From NCBI GenBank assembly GCA_020796225.1, contig CM036753.1, forward strand, positions 78,797,441-78,861,440: 64,000 nt of DNA, written 5' to 3'. This document shows, piece by piece, positions 53,801 to 64,000 of this stretch. The stretch comes from Arion vulgaris. Taxonomy: Eukaryota > Mollusca > Gastropoda > Stylommatophora > Arionidae. The translations under genes were made by a program, and so were the position numbers. The notes beneath the pieces were generated by a model. That model did no database searches. It saw only the letters and a list, made by a program, of their open reading frames with translations, and was not told where the DNA came from. Position 1 is the stretch's first letter. The number at the start of each line of letters is the position of its first letter.

Positions 53801-56580
53801 TAAAGGAAACATGTATAAAGGAAACATGTATAAAGGAAACATGTATAAAGGAAACATGTATAAAAGAAACATGTATAAAGGAAACATGTATAAAGGAAAC
53901 ATGTATAAAAGAAACATGTATAAAGGAAACATGTATAAAGGAAACATGTATAAAGGAAACATGTATAAAGGAAACATGTATAAAAGAAACATGTATAAAA
54001 GAAACATGTATAAAGGAAACATGTATAAAAGAAACATGTATAAAAGAAACATGTATAAAAGAAACATGTATAAAGGAAACATGTATAAAGGAAACATGTA
54101 TAAAAGAAACATGTATAAAAGAAACATGTATAAAAGAAACATGTATAAAGGAAACATGTATAAAAGAAACATGTATAAAAGAAACATGTATAAAAGAAAC
54201 ATGTACAAAGGAAACATGTATAAAGGAAACATGTATAAAAGAAATATGTATAAAAGAAACATGTATAAAGGAAACATGTATAAAAGAAACATGTATAAAA
54301 GAAACATGTATAAAAGAAACATGTATAAAAGAAACATGTATAAAGGAAACATGTATAAAGGAAACATGTATAAAGGAAACATGTATAAAAGAAACATGTA
54401 TAAAGGAAACATGTATAAAAGAAACATGTATAAAGGAAACATGTATAAAGGAAACATGTATAAAGGAAACATGTACAAAAGAAACATGTATAAAAGAAAC
54501 ATGTATAAAGGAAACATGTATAAAGGAAACATGTATAAAGGAAACATGTATAAAGGAAACATGTATAAAAGAAACATGTATAAAGGAAACATGTATAAAG
54601 GAAACATGTATAAAAGAAACATGTATAAAAGAAACATGTATAAAGGAAACATGTATAAAAGAAACATGTATAAAGGAAACATGTACAAAGGAAACATGTA
54701 TAAAAGAAACATGTATAAAAGAAACATGTATAAAAGAAACATGTATAAAGGAAACATGTATAAAGGAAACATGTATAAAAGAAACATGTATAAAAGAAAC
54801 ATGTATAAAGGAAACATGTATAAAGGAAACATGTATAAAAGAAACATGTATAAAGGAAACATGTATAAAAGAAACATGTATAAAGAAAACATGTATAAAG
54901 GAAACATGTATAAAAGAAACATGTACAAAAGAAACATGTATAAAGGAAACATGTATAAAGGAAACATGTATAAAGGAAACATGTATAAAGGGAAAAATGT
55001 ATAAAGGAAACAATTATAAAAGAAACATGTATAAAGGAAACATGTATAAAAGAAACATGTATAAAGGAAACATGTATAAAAGAAACATGTATAAAGAAAC
55101 ATGTATAAAGAAACATGTATAAAGAAACATGTATAAAAGAAACATGTATAAAGAAACATGTATAAAGGAAACATGTATAAAAGAAACATGTATAAAGGAA
55201 ACATGTATAAAAGAAACATGTATAAAAAATGTAGAAACATGTATAAAAGAAAAAAAAATGTATAAAAGGAAACATGTATAAAGGGAAAAATGTATAAAGG
55301 AAACATGTATAAAAGAAACATGTATAAAGGAAACATGTATAAAGGAAACATGTATAAAAGAAACATGTATAAAAGAAACATGTATAAAGGAAACATGTAT
55401 AAAGGAAACATGTATAAAAGAAACATGTATAAAGAAACATGTATAAAGAAACATGTATAAAGGAAACATGTATAAAGAAACATGTATAAAAGAAACATGT
55501 ATAAAAAAAACATGTATAAAGGAAACATGTATAAAGGAAACATGTATAAAAGAAACATGTATAAAGAAAACATGTATAAAGGAAACATGTATAAAGGAAA
55601 CATGTATAAAAGAAACATGTATAAAAGAAACATGTATAAAGGAAACATGTATAAAGGAAACATGTATAAAAGAAACATGTATAAAGAAAACATGTATAAA
55701 GGAAACATGTATAAAGGAAACATGTATAAAAGAAACATGTATAAAAGAAACATGTATAAAGGAAACATGTATAAAGGAAACATGTATAAAAGAAACATGT
55801 ATAAAAGAAACATGTATAAAAGAAACATGTATAAAGGAAACATGTATAAAGGAAACATGTATAAAGGAAACATGTATAAAAGAAACATGTATAAAGAAAA
55901 CATGTATAAAGGAAACATGTATAAAGAAACATTTATAAAAGAAACATGTATAAAAGAAACATGTATAAAGGAAACATGTATAAAAGAAACATGTATAAAA
56001 GAAACATGTATAAAGGAAACATGTATAAAGGAAACATGTATAAAGGAAACATGTATAAAAGAAACATGTATAAAAGAAACATGTATAAAAGAAACATGTA
56101 TAAAGGAAACATGTATAAAGGAAACATGTATAAAAGAAACATGTATAAAAGAAACATGTATAAAGGAAACATGTATAAAAGAAACATGTATAAAAGAAAC
56201 ATGTATAAAGGAAACATGTATAAAAGAAACATGTATAAAGAAACATGTATAAGAAACATGTATAAAGAAACATGTATAAGAAACATGTATAAAGGAAACA
56301 TGTATAAAAAACATGTATAAAAGAAACATGTATAAAGGAAACATGTATAAAAGAAACATGTATAAAGAAAACATGTATAAAGGAAACATGTATAAAAGAA
56401 ACATGTATAAAGGAAACATGTATAAAAGAAACATGTATAAAAGAAACATGTATAAAGGAAACATGTATAAAGGAAACATGTAAAAAAAAGGAAACATGTA
56501 TAAAGGGAAACATGTATAAGAAACATGTATAAAGAAACATGTATGTTAAAAGAAACATGTACAAGAAACATGTATAAATA
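50871..56580. repeat. 15-bp satellite array, about 380 copies, 5.7 kb
   Basis: Monomer acatgtataaaRgaa, R being A or G in roughly equal numbers; occasional tacaaa and gaaaac variants. The phase is unbroken from 50871 to about 53670 (one base lost), again to about 54990, then indels are frequent (55.0-55.5 and 56.24-56.58 kb). Each unit has the palindrome ACATGT. Five of six frames lack stops, so frames up to about 1,900 codons exist on both strands; these are artefacts. In 55.48-55.80 kb a 120-bp (8-monomer) higher-order repeat is visible. Confidence 0.98.
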
Positions 56581-56599
56581 CTGTGGATAATAAAGGATT

Positions 56600-57050
56600 C
56601 TCTGTGTAGAGGTAGGTAATCGTATCTCATACCAAAGCACTAGGTTCGTTCCTCGTGGACCATCTGGATATTTTGCAGAGATTTCTGATCTAGTGTAGGT
56701 GAGATCGAGTTCTAGTCATGGAGACGGACCATACGTTGGTCCGTATTCAATTTGAGCACGTAAAAGAACCCTTGGCAATTCAAAATCGAGAAGAGCAGGC
56801 TGGAAATCCGCTGCCCGGGCAAAACTCATTAGAAGAAAAAAAATTCCTACAAAAATATCTTCACCATCTTCAAAATTACACCGGAGACCCTCTCCGGTGC
56901 TCGAATTCTTGCACTGCAGCTGAGATCTTCCTGTATAAGAAAGAGATCGGATCACACATGGTTACTCAGCGAAGTACAATGATGATCCTCCTATCAATCT
57001 GGATAAGAGCTGAAAGATTGTTGCCAGACGTGGTAAACAAATAGTAGAAA
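56600..57050 (+). mobile_element. Possible SINE-like element
   Basis: Contains atggagacggaccatacgtt with a near-perfect short hairpin (acggacca / tggtccgt), gagcacgtaaaagaaccctt and ctgcccgggcaaaactc. GC content is higher than in the surroundings. A 108-residue open frame (56718-57044) spans it but shows no known domain. Single copy here, so assignment is tentative. Confidence 0.35.
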
Positions 57051-57472
57051 TACAACAGAACGAATACAATAGAAATCTCCAGTGGAAGCTTGATGTGTCA
57101 AACTTGTGAACAAAGAGGATATATATAGAGACTAGTTACAATAAAAGGAATACATCAAAGAAAGTTATCAAGAAGATTGTTCACTACCAGGGCTTTAATG
57201 AGTAAGTAATATATATATAATCATGTTATATGTTTTCCAGTTCACAGATACAAAGGGATGCAACTGCTTCTTTCAACAGTTAGAATTTAACAGTGTTATG
57301 TACTACATACAGTCTATTATGTTACAGTTTTGATTCTGTTTCTTTGTACACTTCTTTTTTTAAGTTTTTCTTTTCTTTTAACTTCGTGTCTTCTTCATAT
57401 GGTTATATTTATGGGACTAGATTTTTATAAGTGTAGATAAGTTTCTTTGTAGATAAGTTTTTAACATTCTAA
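57051..57472. other. Unexplained AT-rich stretch
   Basis: Nothing recognised. Confidence 0.5.
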
Positions 57473-57737
57473 TTCTTTAATGAAATGAAAATCGTGACAT
57501 ATTGTTTACATGACGTCACCATTAACCACAGAAAACGAGTTGTTGATTTTCTAGACAACATTTATACTCTCAGTAGTTGCCATTGCCTTATGAACGGTGG
57601 GATCTATTTTACCGTATGTAAAAATCCACGCGAACAAATTTGCTTCTAAAATGCCTGACGCAGGTTTTGAACCAGGTACGATTGGGTTGTGATCTAGCTT
57701 ACGACCGCTTAAGCTACAGACGCCAGCATTTCTTTAA
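57473..57737 (-). mobile_element. SINE-A copy with possible 8-bp TSD
   Basis: ttctttaa at 57473-57480 and 57730-57737. On the minus strand: GGCGTCTGTAGCTTAAGCGG head, GGTTCAAAACCTG B box, typical body with small losses, end TCACGATTTTCATTTCATTA. Confidence 0.85.
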
Positions 57738-57974
57738 AGGAAACTAAGTTGGTATTTGTCTTGGTGTGCTCTGAAAATATGTGTGTGTTATGAAATACAG
57801 ATACGCATTGTAATATATTTTTATAGCAAGGTACAGAAAGGTTTAAGAAGAGAGCGAGAGAGGAATGAACAGAGAGTGGAAAGTGAGATAAGAAAGACAA
57901 GACATACAGCAAAATTAAGAAAAGAACAAAGGAATGCTAAAATCACCACCAAAAAAATGCATACAGAAGAGAGT

Positions 57975-58015
57975 TGTCAAGTGGTTAAGGCGCACACCTC
58001 ACAATAGAAGTAACT
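57975..58015 (+). mobile_element. tRNA-like A-box relic
   Basis: GTTGTCAAGTGGTTAAGGCG followed by CACACCTCACAATAG resembles a Ser/Leu-type tRNA 5' half. No B box is clear. Confidence 0.35.
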
Positions 58016-58149
58016 TGAGATCACTCACTATTGTAGGTAGACTTCATCATTCTACAGTTGTTGTATGTATTACTGAATTAGTAAATAACAAGTGAGAGGT
58101 AGGGAAATGACCGCCTCAATTCAAACGTTTATGTTTAACAATAAACTCA

Positions 58150-61100
58150 TAGTGCAATCTGAGTGTTTCATTGAGTATGATACGGAAGGTGTAGAAATAT
58201 TCGATATCTAGACAATATATTGAATCCTTACAGGGGACAACAATTAACAGAATTACATTCATCTTCGGGTCATATGAGTGTCGATGGCAATGAGATAGTG
58301 GACAGATTGGCTGGTTCTGTCGTCATATGAGTGTCGATGGCAATGAGATAGTGGACAGATTGGCTGGTTCTGTCGTCACATGAGTGTCGATGGCAATGAG
58401 ATAGTGGACAGATTGGCTGGTTCTGTCGTCATATGAGTGTCGATGGCAATGAGATAGTGGACAGATTGGCTGGTTCTGCCGTCATATGAGTGTCGATGGC
58501 AATGAGATAGTGGACAGATTGGCTGGTTCTGTCGTCATATGAGTGTCGATGGCAATGAGATAGTGGACAGATTGGCTGGTTCTGTCGTAATATGAGTGTC
58601 GATGGCAATGAGATAGTGGACAGATTGGCTGGTTCTGTCGTCATATGAGTGTCGATGGCAATGAGATAGTGGACAGATTGGCTGGTTCTGTCGTCATATG
58701 AGTGTCGATGGCAATGAGATAGTGGACAGATTGGCTGGTTCTGTCGTCATATGAGTGTCGATGGCAATGAGTGGACAGATTGGCTGGTTCTGTCGTCATA
58801 TGAGTGTCGATGGCAATGAGATAGTGGACAGATTGGCTGGTTCTGTCGTCATATGAGTGTCGATGGCAATGAGATAGTGGACAGATTGGCTGGTTCTGCC
58901 GTCATATGAGTGTCGATGGCAATGAGATAGTGGACAGATTGGCTGGTTCTGCCGTCATATGAGTGTCGATGGCAATGAGATAGTGGACAGATTGGCTGGT
59001 TCTGTCGTCATATGAGTGTCGATGGCAATGAGATAGTGGACAGATTGGCTGGTTCTGTCGTCATATGAGTGTCGATGGCAATGAGATAGTGGACAGATTG
59101 GCTGGTTCTGTCGTTATATGAGTGTCGATGGCAATGAGATAGTGGACAGATTGGCTGGTTCTGCCGTCATATGAGTGTCGATGGCAATGAGATAGTGGAC
59201 AGATTGGCTGGTTCTGTCGTCATATGAGTGTCGATGGCAATGAGATAGTGGACAGATTGGCTGGTTCTGTCGTCATATGAGTGTCGATGGCAATGAGATA
59301 GTGGACAGATTGGCTGGTTCTGTCGTCATATGAGTGTCGATGGCAATGAGATAGTGGACAGATTGGCTGGTTCTGTCGTCATATGAGTGTCGATGGCAAT
59401 GAGATAGTGGACAGATTGGCTGGTTCTGCCGCCATAGGAGTGTCGATGGCAATGAGATAGTGGACAGATTGGCTGGTTCTGCCGTCATATGAGTGTCGAT
59501 GGCAATGAGATAGTGGACAGATTGGCTGGTTCTGCCGTCATATGAGTGTCGATGGCAATGAGATAGTGGACAGATTGGCTGGTTCTGTCGTCATATGAGT
59601 GTCGATGGCAATGAGATAGTGGACAGATTGGCTGGTTCTGTCGTCATATGAGTGTCGATGGCAATGAGATAGTGGACAGATTGGCTGGTTCTGTCGTCAT
59701 ATGAGTGTCGATGGCAATGAGATAGTGGACAGATTGGCTGGTTCTGTCGTCATATGAGTGTCGATGGCAATGAGATAGTGGACAGATTGGCTGGTTCTGT
59801 CGTCATATGAGTGTCGATGGCAATGAGATAGTGGACAGATTGGCTGGTTCTGCCGTCATATGAGTGTCGATGGCAATGAGATAGTGGACAGATTGGCTGG
59901 TTCTGTCGTCATATGAGTGTCGATGGCAATGAGATAGTGGACAGATTGGCTGGTTCTGTCGTCATATGAGTGTCGATGGCAATGAGATAGTGGACAGATT
60001 GGCTGGTTCTGTCGTCATATGAGTGTCGATGGCAATGAGATAGTGGACAGATTGGCTGGTTCTGTCGTCATATGAGTGTCGATGGCAATGAGATAGTGGA
60101 CAGATTGGCTGGTTCTGTCGTCATATGAGTGTCGATGGCAATGAGATAGTGGACAGATTGGCTGGTTCTGTCGTCATATGAGTGTCGATGGCAATGAGAT
60201 AGTGGACAGATTGGCTGGTTCTGTCGTCATATGAGTGTCGATGGCAATGAGATAGTGGACAGATTGGCTGGTTCTGCCGTCATATGAGTGTCGATGGCAA
60301 TGAGATAGTGGACATATTGGCTGGTTCTGCCGTCATATGAGTGTCGTTGGCAATGAGATAGTGGACAGATTGGCTGGTTCTGTCGTCATATGAGTGTCGA
60401 TGGCAATGAGATAGTGGACAGATTGGCTGGTTCTTCCGTCATATGAGTGTCGATGGCAATGAGATAGTGGACAGATTGGCTGGTTCTGTCGTCATATGAG
60501 TGTCGATGGCAATGAGATAGTGGACAGATTGGCTGGTTCTGTCGTCATATGAGTGTCGATGGCAATGAGATAGTGGACAGATTGGCTGGTTCTGTCGTCA
60601 TATGAGTGTCGATGGCAATGAGATAGTGGACAGATTGGCTGGTTCTGTCGTCATATGAGTGTCGATGGCAATGAGATAGTGGACGGATTGGCTGGTTCTG
60701 TCGTCATATGAGTGTCGATGGCAATGAGATAGTGGACAGATTGGCTGGTTCTGTCGTCATATGAGTGTCGATGGCAATGAGATAGTGGACAGATTGGCTG
60801 GTTCTGTCGTCATATGAGTGTCGATGGCAATGAGATAGTGGACAGATTGGCTGGTTCTGTCGTCATATGAGTGTCGATGGCAATGAGATAGTGGACAGAT
60901 TGGCTGGTTCTGTCGTCATATGAGTGTCGATGGCAATGAGATAGTGGACGGATTGGCTGGTTCTGTCGTCATATGAGTGTCGATGGCAATGAGATAGTGG
61001 ACAGATTGGCTGGTTCTGTCGTCATATGAGTGTCGATGGCAATGAGATAGTGGACAGATTGGCTGGTTCTGTTGTCATATGAGTGTCGATGGCAATTAGA

Positions 61101-62075
61101 TAGTGGACAGATTGGCTGGTTCTGCCGTCATATGAGTGTCGATGGCAATGAGATAGTGGACAGATTGGCTGGTTCTGCCGTCATATGAGTGTCGATGGCA
61201 ATGAGATAGTGGACAGATTGGCTGGTTCTGTCGTCATATGAGTGTCGATGGCAATGAGATAGTGGACAGATTGGCTGGTTCTTCCGTCATATGAGTGTCG
61301 ATGGCAATGAGATAGTGGACAGATTGGCTGGTTCTGTCGTCATATGAGTGTCGATGGCAATGAGATAGTGGACAGATTGGCTGGTTCTGCCGTCATATGA
61401 GTGTCGATGGCAATGAGATAGTGGACAGATTGGCTGGTTCTGTCGTCATATGAGTGTCGATGGCAATGAGATAGTGGACAGATTGGCTGGTTCTGCCGTC
61501 ATATGAGTGTCGATGGCAATGAGATAGTGGACAGATTGGCTGGTTCTTTCGTCATATGAGTGTCGATGGCAATGAGATAGTGGACAGATTGGCTGGTTCT
61601 GTCGTCATATGAGTGTCGATGGCAATGAGATAGTGGACAGATTGGGTGGTTCTGCCGTCATATGAGTGTCGATGGCAATGAGATAGTGGACAGATTGGCT
61701 GGTTCTGCCGTCATATGAGTGTCGATGGCAATGAGGTAGTGGACAGATTGGCTGGTTCTGTCGTCATATGGAGGTCAGCCAATGGATAGATCTGACATTC
61801 TGAATCCCTCATGTAGAGTAGCCACAAAGTGGACTTTCATCTAAAACCTCACAAAATTCACGCCAACATTTAGATTACAGAATCGTGAATTGAAGATGGA
61901 AGTGACCAGAACAGATCAGCACAATCGACATATGAGTAGACCTATCAATCAACATCGAACTGGTAAGGTTAGTCGTTGGGCGGGGTTGGAGATATTGCGA
62001 ACGAGATCGAAGCATCTATGGACATGTCCGAAGTGTATTGAAGATATTCCAAACTGAAACTGAATCTGTGAGATC
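58150..62075 (+). mobile_element. LINE-R RNase H segment with an internal satellite expansion
   Basis: Left flank (58155-58268) matches 4413-4543: ctgagtgtttcattgagtat, tattgaatccttacagggg, agaattacattcatcttc. Right flank (61771-62060) matches 4600-4880: aggtcagccaatggatagat, gagtagacctatcaatcaac, and a C-terminus R-W-A-G-L-E-I-L-R-T-R-S-K-H-L-W-T-C-P-K and C with an intact stop after D-I-P-N. Between them the single RNase H segment has become the 53-bp array. The open reading frame is destroyed because 53 is not a multiple of three. Confidence 0.92.
58269..61770. repeat. 53-bp satellite array, about 66 copies
   Basis: Unit tcatatgagtgtcgatggca then atgagatagtggacagattg and gctggttctgtcg (53 bp). 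Very homogeneous: most differences are T/C at gtcg or ccg, and one unit near 58770 lacks 5 bp. One unit translates as M-S-V-D-G-N-E-I-V-D-R-L-A-G-S, the LINE RNase H end motif. The array begins and ends on tcatatg. Confidence 0.98.
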
Positions 62076-62170
62076 TCTAACACTTGCGATGACTACAGTA
62101 TTCTTCCTTTTCTTTCTGTCTCTATTTCACCCTAGTGAGATGTTGAGGGGAGAAGTATGGATCTTCTCTG

Positions 62171-62415
62171 CGCCTTGTGTAATGCACATTGTGTAATGCA
62201 CCTTGTTTAATGCACTTTGTTTAATGCACCTTGTGTAATACATTTTGTGTAATGCACCTTGTGTAATGCACCTTGTGTAATGCATCTTGTGTAATGCACC
62301 TTGTGTAATGCACCTTGTGTAATGCACCTTGTGTAATGCACCTTGTGTAATGCACATTGTGTAATACACCTTGTGTAATGCACCGTGTGTAATGCACCTT
62401 GTGTAATGCACCTTG
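62171..62415. repeat. 14-bp tandem array, about 18 copies
   Basis: Unit tgcaccttgtgtaa with cat, ttt and att variants. It lies at the edge of a LINE tail whose frame reads into it. Confidence 0.95.
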
Positions 62416-62690
62416 TAAATTCACATTCATTTTTCGAAAATTGTTCTTGACGCTGTCACTCCATTTTTGTATGGTCTTTCTCTTGCTCGGATTTCATTAT
62501 GTCTCTCATTATGTTGTTTGTTGTTTCTCTCTGCTGTAAATGATACCAGGACATTCTTGTCAGGTCACCAAATTATTTAATCATAATCTCTTTCATGAAT
62601 TGATTGAGAGTTTTATTCAGAGTCTTCTTCTAATTTATAATCTTTTATTGTTATTCCACCAGCTCTTTAAAAACAACTCATCTCTTCTTC
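62416..62690 (-). mobile_element. LINE 3' end fragment
   Basis: Minus frame near 62530-62410: I-M-K-S-E-Q-E-K-D-H-T-K-M-E and, shifted, F-R-K-M-N-V-N-L. The block tgttcttgacgctgtcactc then catttttgtatggtctttct recurs at 63513-63556 on the other side of the 70-bp array. Confidence 0.6.
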
Positions 62691-63475
62691 TTTTTCTTCT
62701 CTTCTACCATTTACTTCTTTATGGAAGTGTTGCGGGTGAAACGTAGTGATCTTGTGTGTGCTTGTTCTTCTCTTCCACCATTTACTTCTTTATGGAAGTG
62801 TTGGGGTGAAACGTAGTGATCTTGTGTGTGCTTGTTCTTCTCTTCCACCATTTACTTTTTATAGAAGTGTTGGGGTGAAACGTAGTGATCTTCTGTGTGC
62901 TTGTTCTTCTCTTCCACCATTTACTTCTTTATGGAAGTGTTGGGGGTGAAACGTAGTGATCTTCTGTGTGCTTGTTCTTCTTCTCTTCCACCATTTACTT
63001 CTTTATGGAAGTGTTGCTCGGGGTGAAACTAGTGATCTTCTGTATGCTTGTTCTTCTCTTCACCATTTACTTCTTTACAGAAGTGTTGGGGGTGAAACGT
63101 AGTGATCTTGTGTGTGCTTGTTCTTCTCTTCCACCATTTACTTCTTTATGGAAGTGTTGCCGGGGTGAAACGTAGTGATCTTGTGTGTGCTTGTTCTTCT
63201 CTTCCACCATTTACTCTTTATGGAAGTGTTGCGGTGAAACGTAGTGATCTTCTGTGTGCTTGTTCTTCTCTTCCACCATTTACTTCTTTATAGAAGTGTT
63301 GGGGTGAAACGTAGTGATCTTCTGTGTGCTTGTTCTTCTTCTTACCATTTACTTCCTTATGGAAGTGTTGGGGTGAAACGTAGTGATCTTGTGTGTGCTT
63401 GTTCTTCTCTTCCACCATTTACTTCTTTATGGAAGTGTGGGGGGTGAAACGTAGTGATCTTTTGTGTGCTTGTTT
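62690..63475. repeat. 70-bp tandem array, about 11 copies
   Basis: acgtagtgatcttgtgtgtg, cttgttcttctcttccacca, tttacttctttatggaagtg, ttggggtgaa; starts at 62741, 62811 and onward. Unit length varies 67-74 bp through losses or gains in ttgggg, tcttct and tttat. Confidence 0.95.
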
Positions 63476-63556
63476 TAAGGCACTTTGTAAGCTGATATTC
63501 ATGTTCGTAAGGCTGTTCTTGATGCCGTCGCTCCATCTTTCGTGGTTTTCCTCTTG
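63476..63556 (-). mobile_element. LINE 3' end fragment, second copy
   Basis: ctgatattcatgttcgtaag, gctgttcttgatgccgtcgc, tccatctttcgtggttttcc correspond to 62416-62485. So the 70-bp array lies between two direct copies of the same LINE segment. Confidence 0.65.
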
Positions 63557-63813
63557 CCTTTCATACCTCGTGGTATATAGGTCAATACAGTGTTAGGCCT
63601 GTATTTTCATTGACCGTCGGCACACGATGGGTGATGTGGTCAGCATCACGCCGGCCGCCTTTACTTTCCCAGAGCATGTCTGGTACCCAGTTTAGGCTGG
63701 GTCGACCTGAGATCCGTCGCGGTCGGGAAAAATTCCACGCGCATTGCGGAGCTGAACCCAGACCACCAGCCTTGCGAAGCGAGTTCACTAACAACTACGC
63801 TACAGCGGCTCTC
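63557..63813 (-). mobile_element. SINE-D copy
   Basis: About 93% identical by eye to 18780-19036, with the same tRNA-like head (B box GGGTTCAGCTCC-like) and the same end. No target duplication is seen; its 3' side abuts LINE sequence. Confidence 0.92.
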
Positions 63814-64000
63814 AAATCATACATTATATTGTCTTTAATTGTTTTCATATGTGTGGAGCGGAGGACATGATATATGTCAACTCTGGTTAAAATAAATTCA
63901 ATTTGAATAATGAAGAAAAAAGAAACACAACAAAATATTTGCAAACAAGTGAAACAAAACACAACTGTAAATAGTGGATCATCAACGCGATAATCAGTCC

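Noticed and set aside
50665..56640. Open frames of 1,400-1,900 codons on both strands, rich in Cys/Phe/Tyr or Met-Tyr-Lys repeats
   Set aside because: The 15-bp monomer has no stop in five of six frames, so any long array of it is open on both strands. The frames carry no domain and switch peptide when the phase slips.
56718..57044. 108-residue protein after the 15-bp array
   Set aside because: No domain or homologous motif; the region resembles a dispersed repeat. It is listed only as a tentative SINE-like element.
1..64000. A phage-defence, toxin-antitoxin or secondary-metabolite gene system
   Set aside because: No bacterial or phage gene organisation is present. The window is eukaryotic repeat DNA without multi-gene coding clusters.

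Overview
This window looks like repeat-choked, AT-rich, non-coding DNA from an animal nucleus, most likely an invertebrate. There is no operon structure, no ribosome-binding-site pattern and no long conserved host reading frame. Instead there are many decayed non-LTR retrotransposon (LINE) tails, several families of tRNA-headed SINEs, TTAA-flanked and hAT-type non-autonomous DNA transposons, and very large tandem arrays. The species cannot be named from the sequence alone. The RTE/CR1-like LINE C-termini (R-K-R-R-W-x-Y-x-G-H then G-R-P-K-x-T motifs) are common in molluscs, cnidarians and other invertebrates, so the assignment is inference. I found no convincing host gene. The only candidate is a short FHA-like peptide on the minus strand near 45.2-45.3 kb.

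Layout. 0-10 kb: intergenic DNA with SINE families A, B, C and G, a TTAA-type MITE and LINE tails. 10.7-14.6 kb: an 18/23-bp pyrimidine-rich array. 14.66-15.09 kb: a hAT-type element with an 8-bp target duplication. 15-24 kb: LINE tails, SINE-A, SINE-D and SINE-C2 copies and short arrays. 24.7-25.5 kb: a decaying 42-bp array. 26-34 kb: LINE fragments, including a reverse-transcriptase copy with two SINEs nested in it and a truncated LINE between 83-bp direct repeats. 34.7-38.8 kb: a 54-bp array, an almost complete but frameshifted reverse transcriptase, then 33- and 34-bp arrays. 39-50 kb: SINEs, a second reverse transcriptase on the minus strand, MITEs and 42-bp arrays. 50.9-56.6 kb: about 380 copies of a 15-bp unit. 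58.2-61.8 kb: about 66 copies of a 53-bp unit lying inside a LINE RNase H segment. 62-64 kb: 14- and 70-bp arrays within LINE tail sequence and a second SINE-D.

The main theme is the birth of satellite arrays from mobile-element sequence. For two of the largest arrays the window also holds an unexpanded version. The 53-bp array has a single-copy counterpart at 4.4-4.9 kb. The 15-bp array has a two-monomer counterpart in the 100-bp tandem copy at its left edge. Several other arrays abut or sit inside LINE or SINE ends. Insertion events can be read precisely in places: target duplications, one paralogous empty site, and a LINE reading frame that is rejoined in frame when a SINE and one target copy are removed.

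Family names used here (SINE-A, LINE-R and so on) are local labels only. All similarities were judged by eye; no alignment or database search was run.
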